NCBI GenBank assembly: GCA_949300425.1
Contig: CASGED010000025.1
Location: 1 to 38,470, forward strand
Origin: an uncultured Bacteroides sp.
Lineage (GTDB): Bacteria; Bacteroidota; Bacteroidia; Bacteroidales; Bacteroidaceae
DNA length: 38,470 nt
Direction: 5' to 3'
Shown here: piece by piece, positions 1 through 6,832 of the stretch
How the letters are laid out: the number at the start of each line of letters is the position of its first letter
Numbering within the stretch: the stretch's first letter is position 1
Notes under the pieces: model-generated
The model's input: only the letters and a program-made list of their open reading frames with translations
Databases searched by the model: none
What the model was told of the DNA's origin: nothing
Position numbers and translations under genes: made by a program

Positions 1-136
1 ACGATTAGTAATCGTGCAAAGAAGTCAGTTATATGCATCGGGCCATAAAGATTCGTGTGTCTTTTCCCGCAACTGACTTTTCGGATTGACCCAATATATA
101 TCCGGTAGACCTTTATCTACATTTTCAAGTCCGCCT
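1..136. other. Non-coding stretch with inverted repeats
   Basis: No convincing gene is seen. Positions 1-15 form a perfect palindrome (7-bp arms around one base). Positions 22-30 and 71-79 are a perfect 9-bp inverted repeat with a 40-nt loop, and the right arm runs into a short T stretch on the plus strand. It could be a structured RNA or the tail of a transcript that begins outside the window. Function unknown. Confidence 0.3.
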
Positions 137-178
137 AAAAAAGAAATCCTGAGAGCCGACTTTCGGCTTTCAGGATTC
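137..178 (-). terminator. Terminator of the tRNA-Tyr/tRNA-Gly transcript
   Basis: On the minus strand a stem of about 15 bp (arms near 145-159 and 163-177, with one mismatch) is followed by a run of T residues (plus-strand A run at 137-142). It lies just downstream of tRNA-Gly, as expected for an intrinsic terminator. Confidence 0.8.
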
Positions 179-185
179 TCTGTAG

Positions 186-258
186 AGCGGAAGACGGGAC
201 TCAAACCCGCGACCCTCAGCTTGGAAGGCTAATGCTCTATCAACTGAGCTACTTCCGC
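186..258 (-). tRNA. tRNA-Gly (anticodon TCC)
   Basis: The minus strand folds into a full 73-nt cloverleaf. The acceptor arms are GCGGAAG and CTTCCGC, the D arm GCTC/GAGC, and the anticodon stem TTAGC/GCTGA carries the loop CTTCCAA with anticodon TCC. The T arm is GCGGG/CCCGT with one mismatched or wobble pair and a normal T loop. The 3' CCA is not encoded. It is co-transcribed with tRNA-Tyr, 10 bases upstream. Confidence 0.96.
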
Positions 259-268
259 AAATTCAAGG

Positions 269-351
269 TGGGCAAAGATGGATTCGAACCACCGAAGGCA
301 TAAGCCAGCAGATTTACAGTCTGCCCCATTTGGCCACTCTGGTATTTGCCC
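269..351 (-). tRNA. tRNA-Tyr (anticodon GTA)
   Basis: The minus strand folds into an 83-nt class II tRNA with a long variable arm, as bacterial tRNA-Tyr has. The acceptor arms are GGGCAAA and TTTGCCC, and the anticodon stem GCAGA/TCTGC holds the loop CTGTAAA, anticodon GTA. The 3' CCA is not encoded. It is the first gene of the tRNA pair; the promoter lies at 403-410. Confidence 0.96.
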
Positions 352-402
352 AATCGCACTTGAAAACTCATCGATGATTACCTTTGTTTCTCAATTGCGG
401 TG

Positions 403-410
403 CAAAGATA
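403..410 (-). promoter_or_regulatory. -7 box of the tRNA operon promoter
   Basis: The minus strand reads TATCTTTG, an exact match to the Bacteroidetes -7 consensus TAnnTTTG. It sits about 50 bases before tRNA-Tyr and directly after the ribH stop codon (414-416), so upstream promoter elements must lie inside the 3' end of ribH. Confidence 0.7.
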
Positions 411-413
411 CGA

Positions 414-908
414 CTATTTTTGTAAACTCCAAGCGAAATCTACCATTTTTATTGCACAAATTGCACTTTCATCGCCTTTATTGCCCAATTTGCCCCCTGC
501 ACGCTCTTCTGCTTGCTCCATGGTGTTGGTCGTAATCAGCCCGTAGATGACAGGAACGTCACCACTTGCGTTCAGTTGAGCGATGCCTTGCGTGGCTCCC
601 ATGCAGACGTAATCGAAGTGGGGCGTGTCTCCGCGCACTACGCATCCTAAAGCAATGACTGCGTCTACTTCGGTGTATTCTATCAGTTGGTTGGCGCCGA
701 AAGTCAACTCGAAACTGCCGGGTACGGTTTTCACGAGAATATTCTCATCTTTGACGCCGTGTTTCTTCAGGGTGGCCAATGCGCCTTGCAGCAGTGCGCC
801 CGTAATGTTGTAGTTCCACTCGGAAACCACGATGCCGAACTTCATGTCCTCCGCATTGGGGACGCTGTTGAAGTCGTAGTCAGAAAGGTTGTGATAAGCT
901 GTTGCCAT
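414..908 (-). CDS. ribH: 6,7-dimethyl-8-ribityllumazine synthase
   Basis: This cytoplasmic enzyme makes the penultimate intermediate of riboflavin, condensing 5-amino-6-ribitylamino-uracil with 3,4-dihydroxy-2-butanone 4-phosphate. The 164-residue protein shows the family motifs: FGIVVSEWN near residue 24, a phosphate/substrate loop [12 protein letters not shown] near 62, and [11 protein letters not shown] at 91-101, where His97 corresponds to the catalytic histidine. I chose ATG 908 (MATAYHNL); a further 15 in-frame upstream codons encode hydrophobic residues that the family lacks. It lies 150 bases downstream of the TPR gene on the same strand, and the gap holds a large inverted repeat. Confidence 0.95.
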   Translation of the reverse strand: MATAYHNLSDYDFNSVPNAEDMKFGIVVSEWNYNITGALLQGALATLKKHGVKDENILVKTVPGSFELTFGANQLIEYTEVDAVIALGCVVRGDTPHFDYVCMGATQGIAQLNASGDVPVIYGLITTNTMEQAEERAGGKLGNKGDESAICAIKMVDFAWSLQK

Positions 909-950
909 AATAAGTATGTATAAAGTATGATTCGGAATCAAGAGAAACAA

Positions 951-1011
951 CATGCGGATTGCATGGGCTTCTTACGGCAAACGACCGATAAAACACTCTG
1001 CAATCCGCATG
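951..1011 (-). repeat. 13-bp perfect inverted repeat in the ribH leader
   Basis: Arms at 951-963 and 999-1011 (CATGCGGATTGCA and its complement) enclose a 35-nt loop. A second hairpin, 8 bp around a 3-nt loop, follows at 1019-1037. Neither has a T tract on the minus strand, so neither is a typical terminator. Both lie between the TPR gene and ribH. Confidence 0.6.
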
Positions 1012-1058
1012 CTCTATGTACGCACGTTGCGTGCGTATATATAAATATGGTATATTGT

Positions 1059-1742
1059 TTATTTCTTCAACTGCTTAGCCTGCTCGATGTATTTGTCGAT
1101 GCTCATGGCTTGGTAAGAACGGAAATACTTGTCCTTGATGGTGGTGTAAGCCTTGATGGCTTCGTCATACTTGCCTTGCTTTACCAAAATTTCACCGGCT
1201 TGTTGCAGGAAGATGGGGCTGAGGGTGTTGTTGTCCGCTTCGTTGGCTGCGCTTTGCAACAGGCTTACGGCTTTGTCCAACTGGCCAAGTTGCGCGTAGC
1301 AGTTACCCATGGCGCCTTTCAATGCGGGCGCTACCATCTGGTCGTTGCCGTTGAAGCTGTCCAATGCCTTGATGGCTTCGTCATACTTGCCTAAGTGCGC
1401 GTAGCAGATGCCTGCGTAGGCGTTAGCCAGATTGCCGGCATCAGTGCCACTGAATTCGTCAGCTACCTTCAGGAAACCGGCGTAACCGATGCTGTCTCCG
1501 TTCAATGCTTGTTCGTATTCATTTGCCTCGAAATATTCCTGTCCTTTGAACAAGGCCGCTTGTGCTTTTTCTTCTCTCGGGTCAGCATACAGGTGTTTGT
1601 ACATTACTACACCGGCTACAACAACTACGATTGCTACGATGACACCGATAATGGTTTTCTTGTTTTTGATGAGAAATGCCTCTGACTGTGTCAATGCTTC
1701 TTCCACATTCAAGGCTTCGTTGTTCTTTTTTTGTTCTGCCAT
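1059..1742 (-). CDS. Membrane-anchored tetratricopeptide repeat protein
   Basis: The 227-residue protein has a charged cytoplasmic N-terminus (1-30), one transmembrane helix (about 31-50, rich in V and I), and a periplasmic part of four or so TPR-like helix pairs (about 60-225). Repeats with A-x-x-Y-x-x-LG-x-Y-D-E-A and QAGEILVKQGKYDEAI signatures are visible. The architecture resembles the YfgM/TPR_21 type, which in Proteobacteria interacts with the translocon and periplasmic chaperones; that role is inferred only by similarity of layout. A -7 box lies at 1791-1798. It is divergent from recF and upstream of ribH. Confidence 0.8.
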   Translation of the reverse strand: MAEQKKNNEALNVEEALTQSEAFLIKNKKTIIGVIVAIVVVVAGVVMYKHLYADPREEKAQAALFKGQEYFEANEYEQALNGDSIGYAGFLKVADEFSGTDAGNLANAYAGICYAHLGKYDEAIKALDSFNGNDQMVAPALKGAMGNCYAQLGQLDKAVSLLQSAANEADNNTLSPIFLQQAGEILVKQGKYDEAIKAYTTIKDKYFRSYQAMSIDKYIEQAKQLKK

Positions 1743-1790
1743 TTTTTATATTATTTTTTGTTATTATTCCTACATTGCTATTTTGACTTG

Positions 1791-1798
1791 CAAAAGTA
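1791..1798 (-). promoter_or_regulatory. -7 box for the TPR gene
   Basis: The minus strand reads TACTTTTG (TAnnTTTG), about 49 bases before the TPR start. With the recF box at 1873 it forms a divergent promoter region. No matching -33 TTTG was found at standard spacing. Confidence 0.6.
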
Positions 1799-1872
1799 AG
1801 GCTTTTATGGTTTACTGCGAAATTTAGCGGCATATTTTTTTGCTTTGTGCCCGAAAACCACGAAAAACTTCC

Positions 1873-1880
1873 TACTTTTG
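1873..1880 (+). promoter_or_regulatory. -7 box for recF
   Basis: The plus strand reads TACTTTTG, matching TAnnTTTG. Transcription would begin near 1887, downstream of the longest possible recF start (1847), which supports the start at 1904. A TTTG at 1844-1847 is a poor -33 candidate because the spacing is 25. Confidence 0.6.
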
Positions 1881-1903
1881 CACACGAAAGCATAGAAATG
1901 AAT

Positions 1904-3019
1904 ATGATACTAAAGCGCATATCTGTATTGAATTATAAGAATCTGGAGCAGGTGGAACTTCCCTTCTCGCACAAACTGAATTGTTTCTTCGGGCGGAACG
2001 GCATGGGGAAGACCAATCTGCTGGATGCGGTGTATTATCTGTCCTTCTGTAAGAGCGCAGGCAACCCCATCGACTCGCAGAACATGCGGCACGAGGCCGA
2101 TTTCTTTGTGATACAAGGATTTTATGAGAGCGAGGACGGGACGCCGGAAGAGGTGTATTGCGGGATGAAGCGTCGCCAGAAAAAGGTATTTAAACGGAAT
2201 AAGAAGGAATACGCACGTCTGTCCGACCACATCGGCTTCCTGCCCTTAGTCATGGTGTCGCCGGCCGATACTGAACTGATAGCAGGCGGAAGCGACGGAC
2301 GACGCCGATTCATGGACGTAGTAATTTCCCAGTATGATAAGTCTTATTTGGATGCGCTTATCCGTTATAACAAAGCATTGGAACAACGTAACGCCCTGCT
2401 GAAAAGCGAGCAGCCGGTGGAGGAGGGCCTTTTCCTGGTATGGGAAGAGATGATGGCACAGGCGGGCGAGGTGGTGTTTCAGAAGCGTGAAGCTTTTATC
2501 GAGGAGTTTATCCCCATCTTCCAATCGTTTTATGCTTTTGTGTCGCAAGGGCATGAGGAGGTAGGGCTGTCTTACCGATCGCATGCGCGGGGCGCTTCTT
2601 TGTTGGAGGTGTTGCGGGAAAGCCGTGTGCGTGACCAAATCATGGGCTATTCCCTGCACGGGGTTCATAAAGACGACCTGGAGATGCAGTTGGGCGGATT
2701 CCCTATCAAACGGGAAGGTTCGCAAGGGCAGAACAAAACCTACTTGATAGCCTTGAAGTTGGCGCAGTTCGATTTCCTGAAACGTACGGGGACAACGACC
2801 CCTTTATTATTATTGGATGACATTTTCGACAAGCTGGATGCCACGCGCGTAGAGCAGATTGTCAAGTTGGTGTCGGGCGATCGTTTCGGGCAGATATTCA
2901 TAACGGATACGAACCGCGAGCATTTGGACCGCATTTTGCATCACATCGGGAGTGACTATAAGATGTTTAGTGTGGAGAATGGCAATGTGGCGGAAATAGA
3001 GGAGGGGAGTGAGTTATGA
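1904..3019 (+). CDS. recF: DNA replication and repair protein RecF
   Basis: RecF is an SMC/ABC-type ATPase that helps load RecA at single-strand gaps. The protein (371 residues from ATG 1904) carries the Walker A GRNGMGKT at 30-37 following the typical N-terminus MILKRISVLNYKNLEQ. A signature/Walker B region near the C-terminus reads SQGQNKTYLIALKLAQ and then LLLLDDIFDKLD. Upstream in-frame starts at 1847 and 1898 exist, but 1847 precedes the predicted transcription start. Its stop overlaps the next start (ATGA), so the two genes are translationally coupled. Confidence 0.95.
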   Translation: MILKRISVLNYKNLEQVELPFSHKLNCFFGRNGMGKTNLLDAVYYLSFCKSAGNPIDSQNMRHEADFFVIQGFYESEDGTPEEVYCGMKRRQKKVFKRNKKEYARLSDHIGFLPLVMVSPADTELIAGGSDGRRRFMDVVISQYDKSYLDALIRYNKALEQRNALLKSEQPVEEGLFLVWEEMMAQAGEVVFQKREAFIEEFIPIFQSFYAFVSQGHEEVGLSYRSHARGASLLEVLRESRVRDQIMGYSLHGVHKDDLEMQLGGFPIKREGSQGQNKTYLIALKLAQFDFLKRTGTTTPLLLLDDIFDKLDATRVEQIVKLVSGDRFGQIFITDTNREHLDRILHHIGSDYKMFSVENGNVAEIEEGSEL

Positions 3020-3306
3020 AACGGAACAATGCTGAGCCGATAGGCAAGCTGATACGGGCATACTTGCGCCAAGAGAGCCTGGAGTCGCCCTTGAATGAAC
3101 ATCGCCTGATTAACGCCTGGGCCGAGGTGCTGGGGCCTGCCATCGCTTCCTACACGCGCGATCTTTTCATCAAGAACCAGGTGCTGTATGTCCATCTCAC
3201 TTCGGCCGCTCTCCGTCAGGAACTGATGATGGGACGCGAATTGCTGGTGCGCAATCTGAACGCGCGTGTCGGGGCGCAGGTTATTACGAATATCGTGTTC
3301 CGATGA
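3016..3306 (+). CDS. DUF721 / DciA family protein
   Basis: This 96-residue protein matches the DUF721 (DciA) family: N-terminal helix with IGKLIRAYLRQ, then RLINAWAEVLGPAI, then the beta-rich KNQVLYVHLTSAALRQEL, ending MGRELLVRNLN. DciA is the widespread ancestral loader of the replicative helicase DnaB in bacteria lacking DnaC or DnaI. The Bacteroidetes form is shorter than the proteobacterial one and holds essentially the core domain. A 4-bp overlap with recF shows coupling, a common arrangement in bacteria. The helicase-loading function is inferred from the family. Confidence 0.85.
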   Translation: MKRNNAEPIGKLIRAYLRQESLESPLNEHRLINAWAEVLGPAIASYTRDLFIKNQVLYVHLTSAALRQELMMGRELLVRNLNARVGAQVITNIVFR

Positions 3307-3318
3307 AAAACGTTACGC

Positions 3319-4218
3319 TTAACGGCTTCCTAAATAGAGGAAGAACATGCCGATAAGTACAAGTGCCAGGTCCACCGCTTTGCTTCGAAGGTTCTTTTCG
3401 TGGAAGAACAAAGCGCCGAAGAGGAAAGATACTACGACACTTCCCCTGCGCACCATGGAAACGATAGAAATCATGGAGTCTTCGTAGCTCAGGGCGTAGA
3501 AGTAGGCGAAGTCGGCCGCTGAAAGGAACAGCGAGATACAGACAATGGTCCACTCCCAGCGGAAAGGTGTGCTCGTCTTGCGCCGCGGGTACCATAGGAG
3601 CAACAGGACGGGGCACATGATGAAGACTTGATAGAGGTTGTACCACGACTGCACCAACATGGGGTTGAGGAAGGTCATCAGGTATTTGTCGTACAGGCCG
3701 CTGATAGCACCCGTCACCGCCGCCATCACAATGAAGAATATCCATTTGTTATGCTTGAAATCGATACCCTCTTTCTTTCCCGAACGGCTCAGCATGAAGA
3801 ACGAAAGCATGGCAAGCAACACACCGATCCATTGGTGGAGGTTCAACCGTTCGCCGAAGAACAGCAACGCGCCCAGCAACACCATGACCGGACGGGTGGC
3901 ATTGATAGGCCCTACGATGGTGAGCGGCAGGTGTTTCATGCCAAAGTAGCCGAATACCCACGACGAAAGGACGATGAAGGACTTTAGCAGGATGTATTTG
4001 TGGGCTTCCCATCCCGCCACAGGCATGCTGAACGGGGTGCCCCGCAACACGTCAGGCGCCCAAAAGGCAAGCAGGATAAACGGCACAAAGACTAAGCTGG
4101 AAAATACAGTGTTGAGGAACAACACCGGCAATACGGCATTATCCCGCAAAGATTCTTTCTTGAACGCGTCGTAAAAGCCCAGCAACACGGCTGAGAGAAA
4201 TGCAAGTAATAACCACAT
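3319..4218 (-). CDS. EamA/DMT-superfamily permease
   Basis: The 299-residue protein is almost entirely hydrophobic, with about ten transmembrane helices arranged as two EamA repeats (about 1-146 and 158-298). Each repeat ends in the conserved P-I-x-x-x-x-P/E segment (PINATRPVMVLLGALLFFGE and its C-terminal counterpart VSFLFGALFFHEK). Members of the drug/metabolite transporter superfamily move metabolites or amino acids across the inner membrane; the substrate cannot be read from the sequence. It lies downstream of truA on the same strand, separated by a 183-bp repeat-filled gap, and ends 12 bases from the convergent DciA gene. Confidence 0.85.
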   Translation of the reverse strand: MWLLLAFLSAVLLGFYDAFKKESLRDNAVLPVLFLNTVFSSLVFVPFILLAFWAPDVLRGTPFSMPVAGWEAHKYILLKSFIVLSSWVFGYFGMKHLPLTIVGPINATRPVMVLLGALLFFGERLNLHQWIGVLLAMLSFFMLSRSGKKEGIDFKHNKWIFFIVMAAVTGAISGLYDKYLMTFLNPMLVQSWYNLYQVFIMCPVLLLLWYPRRKTSTPFRWEWTIVCISLFLSAADFAYFYALSYEDSMISIVSMVRRGSVVVSFLFGALFFHEKNLRSKAVDLALVLIGMFFLYLGSR

Positions 4219-4241
4219 AGTTAGATGATAATTTATCTTTT

Positions 4242-4388
4242 AAATGAAGAATGATGAATCAAGAATGAAGAATCGTTGTTTGATGAAGAATGAAGAATGT
4301 CGGCTTCGCCTCCGAATGAAGAATTTCCATCCGGACGGCATTCTTCGTTCTTCATTCTTAATTCTTCATTTAAAGCGCGCTTGCGCGC
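4242..4388. repeat. ATGAAGAAT-type intergenic repeats with a GC hairpin
   Basis: Direct copies of a GAAGAATGA motif occur between 4242 and 4325, and complementary copies (ATTCTTCATT) at 4339-4371, so the region can fold into a long imperfect hairpin (outer arms about 4242-4259 and 4354-4371). A short GC-rich hairpin, GCGCGC-TT-GCGCGC, follows at 4375-4388. It fills the gap between truA and the EamA gene. No coding potential is seen. Confidence 0.75.
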
Positions 4389-4401
4389 GTTAAATTCCCA
4401 T

Positions 4402-5154
4402 TTATATATCAAACAATTCCTCCGGATACGTAATATCTTCTAAAAACAAGGCGCAGCCCGGCACCGACGTACCTGCCCGGCATCGGTCTTTCTGCTCTAT
4501 CACCTTGCGAAAACCTTCTACGCTGAGTTTGCCTCGGCCTACCTCGAGCAAAGTGCCTACCACCGCCCGCACCATGTTGCGCAAGAAGCGGTCGGCTTGT
4601 ATGGTGAACACCCACGTCACCTCGTCCAACCTTTCCCAACGGGCCTGCATGATGCGGCAATTATTGGTCTTTACGTCTGTATGCAGTTTGCTGAAGCTGG
4701 TAAAGTCTGTATAATCAAAGAGAGTTTGCGCCGCTTCGTTCATCCGATTGAAGTCGGGCATCGAAAAGAGCCGGTACCGGTATTGACGCTCGAAAGGCAT
4801 CTTTGCCGTGGTGACATAATAACGGTAGGTGCGCGAGGTGGCGTCAAACCGCGCATGGGCATTCGGCCTGACCGCACGCAGGTGATACACCGAGATGTCG
4901 GGCGGAAGCAGGCGGTTCAGCTTGTCGGCCATAAACACTTCGTTCAACGCTTGCGGGCTGTCAAAGTGCGCCACCATCAGGCGGGCATGTACGCCGGCAT
5001 CGGTCCGCCCGGCTCCCACCACGTCCACAGCTTGGCGCAACAAGGTGGAAAGTGCCTTGGTCAGACACTCCTGCACGCTCACACCATTGGGCTGCACTTG
5101 CCAGCCATGGTAAGACGTGCCGTCGTAAGCCAAATAAATGAAATATCGTTGCAT
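4402..5154 (-). CDS. truA: tRNA pseudouridine(38-40) synthase
   Basis: TruA isomerises uridines 38-40 in the anticodon arm of many tRNAs. The 250-residue protein starts with [19 protein letters not shown], contains the catalytic motif [11 protein letters not shown] with the nucleophile Asp52, and carries the C-terminal [21 protein letters not shown] motif. Length is normal. A -7 box (TACCTTTG) lies 20 bases upstream, so the start at 5154 is well placed. It is divergent from the MATE gene. Confidence 0.96.
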   Translation of the reverse strand: MQRYFIYLAYDGTSYHGWQVQPNGVSVQECLTKALSTLLRQAVDVVGAGRTDAGVHARLMVAHFDSPQALNEVFMADKLNRLLPPDISVYHLRAVRPNAHARFDATSRTYRYYVTTAKMPFERQYRYRLFSMPDFNRMNEAAQTLFDYTDFTSFSKLHTDVKTNNCRIMQARWERLDEVTWVFTIQADRFLRNMVRAVVGTLLEVGRGKLSVEGFRKVIEQKDRCRAGTSVPGCALFLEDITYPEELFDI

Positions 5155-5173
5155 CGTTTACGGATTTGCGGCG

Positions 5174-5181
5174 CAAAGGTA
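5174..5181 (-). promoter_or_regulatory. -7 box for truA
   Basis: The minus strand reads TACCTTTG, matching TAnnTTTG, 20 bases before the truA start. No clear -33 element at standard spacing. Confidence 0.6.
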
Positions 5182-5248
5182 CGTATAATCCGCGTATTCC
5201 GGGGCATAATATCTGTAATTTGTCTACACGGATAAGCTAAAAACTGCG

Positions 5249-5256
5249 TATCTTTG
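5249..5256 (+). promoter_or_regulatory. -7 box for the MATE transporter
   Basis: The plus strand reads TATCTTTG, matching TAnnTTTG, 20 bases before ATG 5277. It implies a very short leader of about 14 bases. Confidence 0.6.
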
Positions 5257-5276
5257 CCGCTCGGAAAAGTAAAACG

Positions 5277-6698
5277 ATGCTTAAGGCTGGAAATAAAAAC
5301 GACTTGTTGCTGCTCATCCGAAGCGGTGAGCCCATGACCCTCCGTCAACAACTCTACCTGACGGTACAGTTGAGTATACCCTCTATTCTTGCCCAATTAT
5401 CGTCCATCGCCATGCAGTATATCGACGCTTCGATGGTGGGCAGCTTGGGAGCCAGTGCTTCGGCATCCATCGGCTTGGTGTCTACCACCACCTGGCTGTT
5501 TATGGGCTTGTGCTCGTCCGCCTCTACGGGATTTGCCGTGCAGGTGGCCCATCTGTTGGGAGCGAAGGACATTGCCGGCGCCCGTGCCGTGTTGCGTCAG
5601 GCTTTGGCGGTAGCCTTAGCCTTCAGCCTCGTATTGGCTACAGCAGGAGCCTGCATCAGTGGAGTGTTGCCTCATTGGCTGGGTGGCAATGCGGACATTA
5701 CGGGTGATGCCTCCATTTATTTCCTTATCTTCGTCCTCTCCATGCCCGTCTTTCAGCTCAATGTATTGGCCAGTGCAATGCTTCGCAGCAGTGGCAACAT
5801 GACCACGCCGAGCAGCCTTAATATATTAATGTGTATATTGGACGTTATTTTCAACTATTTCCTCATCTTTCCTACCCGTGAGGTTCATTTGTTGGGTAAC
5901 GTCCTTACCATGCCCGGAGCGGGATTGGGGGTGACGGGAGCCGCATTGGGTACGGCATTGGCCATGGTGTGCACTGCTTCACTGATGCTTTATTCGTTGT
6001 GCGTGCGTTCGCCCGAGTTGAGTTTGTTTCGCCGTGACGAGCGCTTCCGGCTTACGTCCTCGTGCTTGCGCAATGCTTTGCGCATCGGTCTGCCCATGGG
6101 GTGCGAGCGTGTGGTGATGTGCGGCGCGCAAATCATGACCACCGTCATTGTTGCTCCGCTCGGTACGATAGCCATTGCCGCCAACGCTTTCGGCATTACG
6201 GCGGAGAGCCTTTGCTACATGCCCGGCTACGGTGTGTCCGATGCCGCCACCACTCTTGTCGGTCAAAGCCTGGGGGCGGGACGTCGCGACCTGACGTGGC
6301 GTTTTGCCCGCATCACGGTGTTCATGGGCATCGGTGTCATGACGGTGATGGCTATTGCCATGTACGTGGCCGCTCCGCTGATGATAGGCATCATGACGCC
6401 CGATGCCGATGTGCTCGACCTTGCCGTGCGTGCCCTGCGCATCGAAGCCTTTGCCGAGCCCATGTTTGCCGCTTCCATCGTATGCTACGGCGTGTTTGTC
6501 GGTGCGGGCGACACGCTGAAGCCTGCCATCATGAATCTGGCCAGCATGTGGGGCGTGCGTCTGACATTGGCCGCCTTGCTGGCGCCGACCATGGGACTTT
6601 TGGGCGTGTGGCTGGCGATGTGTGTTGAGTTGTGCTTCCGGGGCGTCATTTTCCTCATTCGTCTCTATAAAGGGAACTGGACAAAACGATTTGGTTGA
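5277..6698 (+). CDS. MATE family efflux transporter
   Basis: The 473-residue inner-membrane protein has twelve predicted transmembrane helices in two MatE halves. The first opens with QLSIPSILAQLSSIAMQYID and the second with NALRIGLPMGCERVVMCGAQ. The loop PGYGVSDAATTLVGQSLGAG is the conserved signature of the second half. MATE proteins export cationic drugs or metabolites using Na+ or H+ gradients; the substrate is unknown. ATG 5277 fits the promoter; ATG 5334 (MTLRQQLY) is a possible internal start. It converges on the HTCS gene over a repeat-containing gap. Confidence 0.93.
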   Translation: MLKAGNKNDLLLLIRSGEPMTLRQQLYLTVQLSIPSILAQLSSIAMQYIDASMVGSLGASASASIGLVSTTTWLFMGLCSSASTGFAVQVAHLLGAKDIAGARAVLRQALAVALAFSLVLATAGACISGVLPHWLGGNADITGDASIYFLIFVLSMPVFQLNVLASAMLRSSGNMTTPSSLNILMCILDVIFNYFLIFPTREVHLLGNVLTMPGAGLGVTGAALGTALAMVCTASLMLYSLCVRSPELSLFRRDERFRLTSSCLRNALRIGLPMGCERVVMCGAQIMTTVIVAPLGTIAIAANAFGITAESLCYMPGYGVSDAATTLVGQSLGAGRRDLTWRFARITVFMGIGVMTVMAIAMYVAAPLMIGIMTPDADVLDLAVRALRIEAFAEPMFAASIVCYGVFVGAGDTLKPAIMNLASMWGVRLTLAALLAPTMGLLGVWLAMCVELCFRGVIFLIRLYKGNWTKRFG

Positions 6699-6762
6699 AC
6701 GGCTCCCATCGGATAGACGTAAGCGGGCGGATAAAACAGGAATTCAACTCCAACCTCTACCT

Positions 6763-6826
6763 TAGTCGGGATAACCGACCAACTCTAGTCGGGCTGGCCG
6801 ACCAGCCCTAGTCGGGATAACCGACT
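6763..6826. repeat. Three tandem 23-bp hairpin units
   Basis: Units start at 6763, 6786 and 6809. Each begins TAGTCGGG and ends CCGAC, so each has dyad symmetry (AGTCGG/CCGACT-type arms); the middle unit differs in its centre, which together with flanking bases forms GGGCTGG/CCAGCCC. The array lies in the convergent gap between the MATE and HTCS stop codons and may work as a bidirectional terminator. Confidence 0.8.
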
Positions 6827-6832
6827 GGCTTT

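Noticed and set aside
186-351. tRNA genes leading into tuf, as in many Bacteroidetes
   Set aside because: A terminator follows tRNA-Gly at once and no tuf or tRNA-Thr sequence is seen in the first 185 bases.
909-953. N-terminal extension of RibH
   Set aside because: The extra residues are hydrophobic and unlike any cytoplasmic lumazine synthase; the family start is at 908.
951-1037. FMN riboswitch in front of ribH
   Set aside because: The conserved FMN-aptamer blocks are absent and the region is too short; only simple hairpins are present.
1847-1903. N-terminal extension of RecF
   Set aside because: It begins upstream of the predicted transcription start and is not part of the family's N-terminus.
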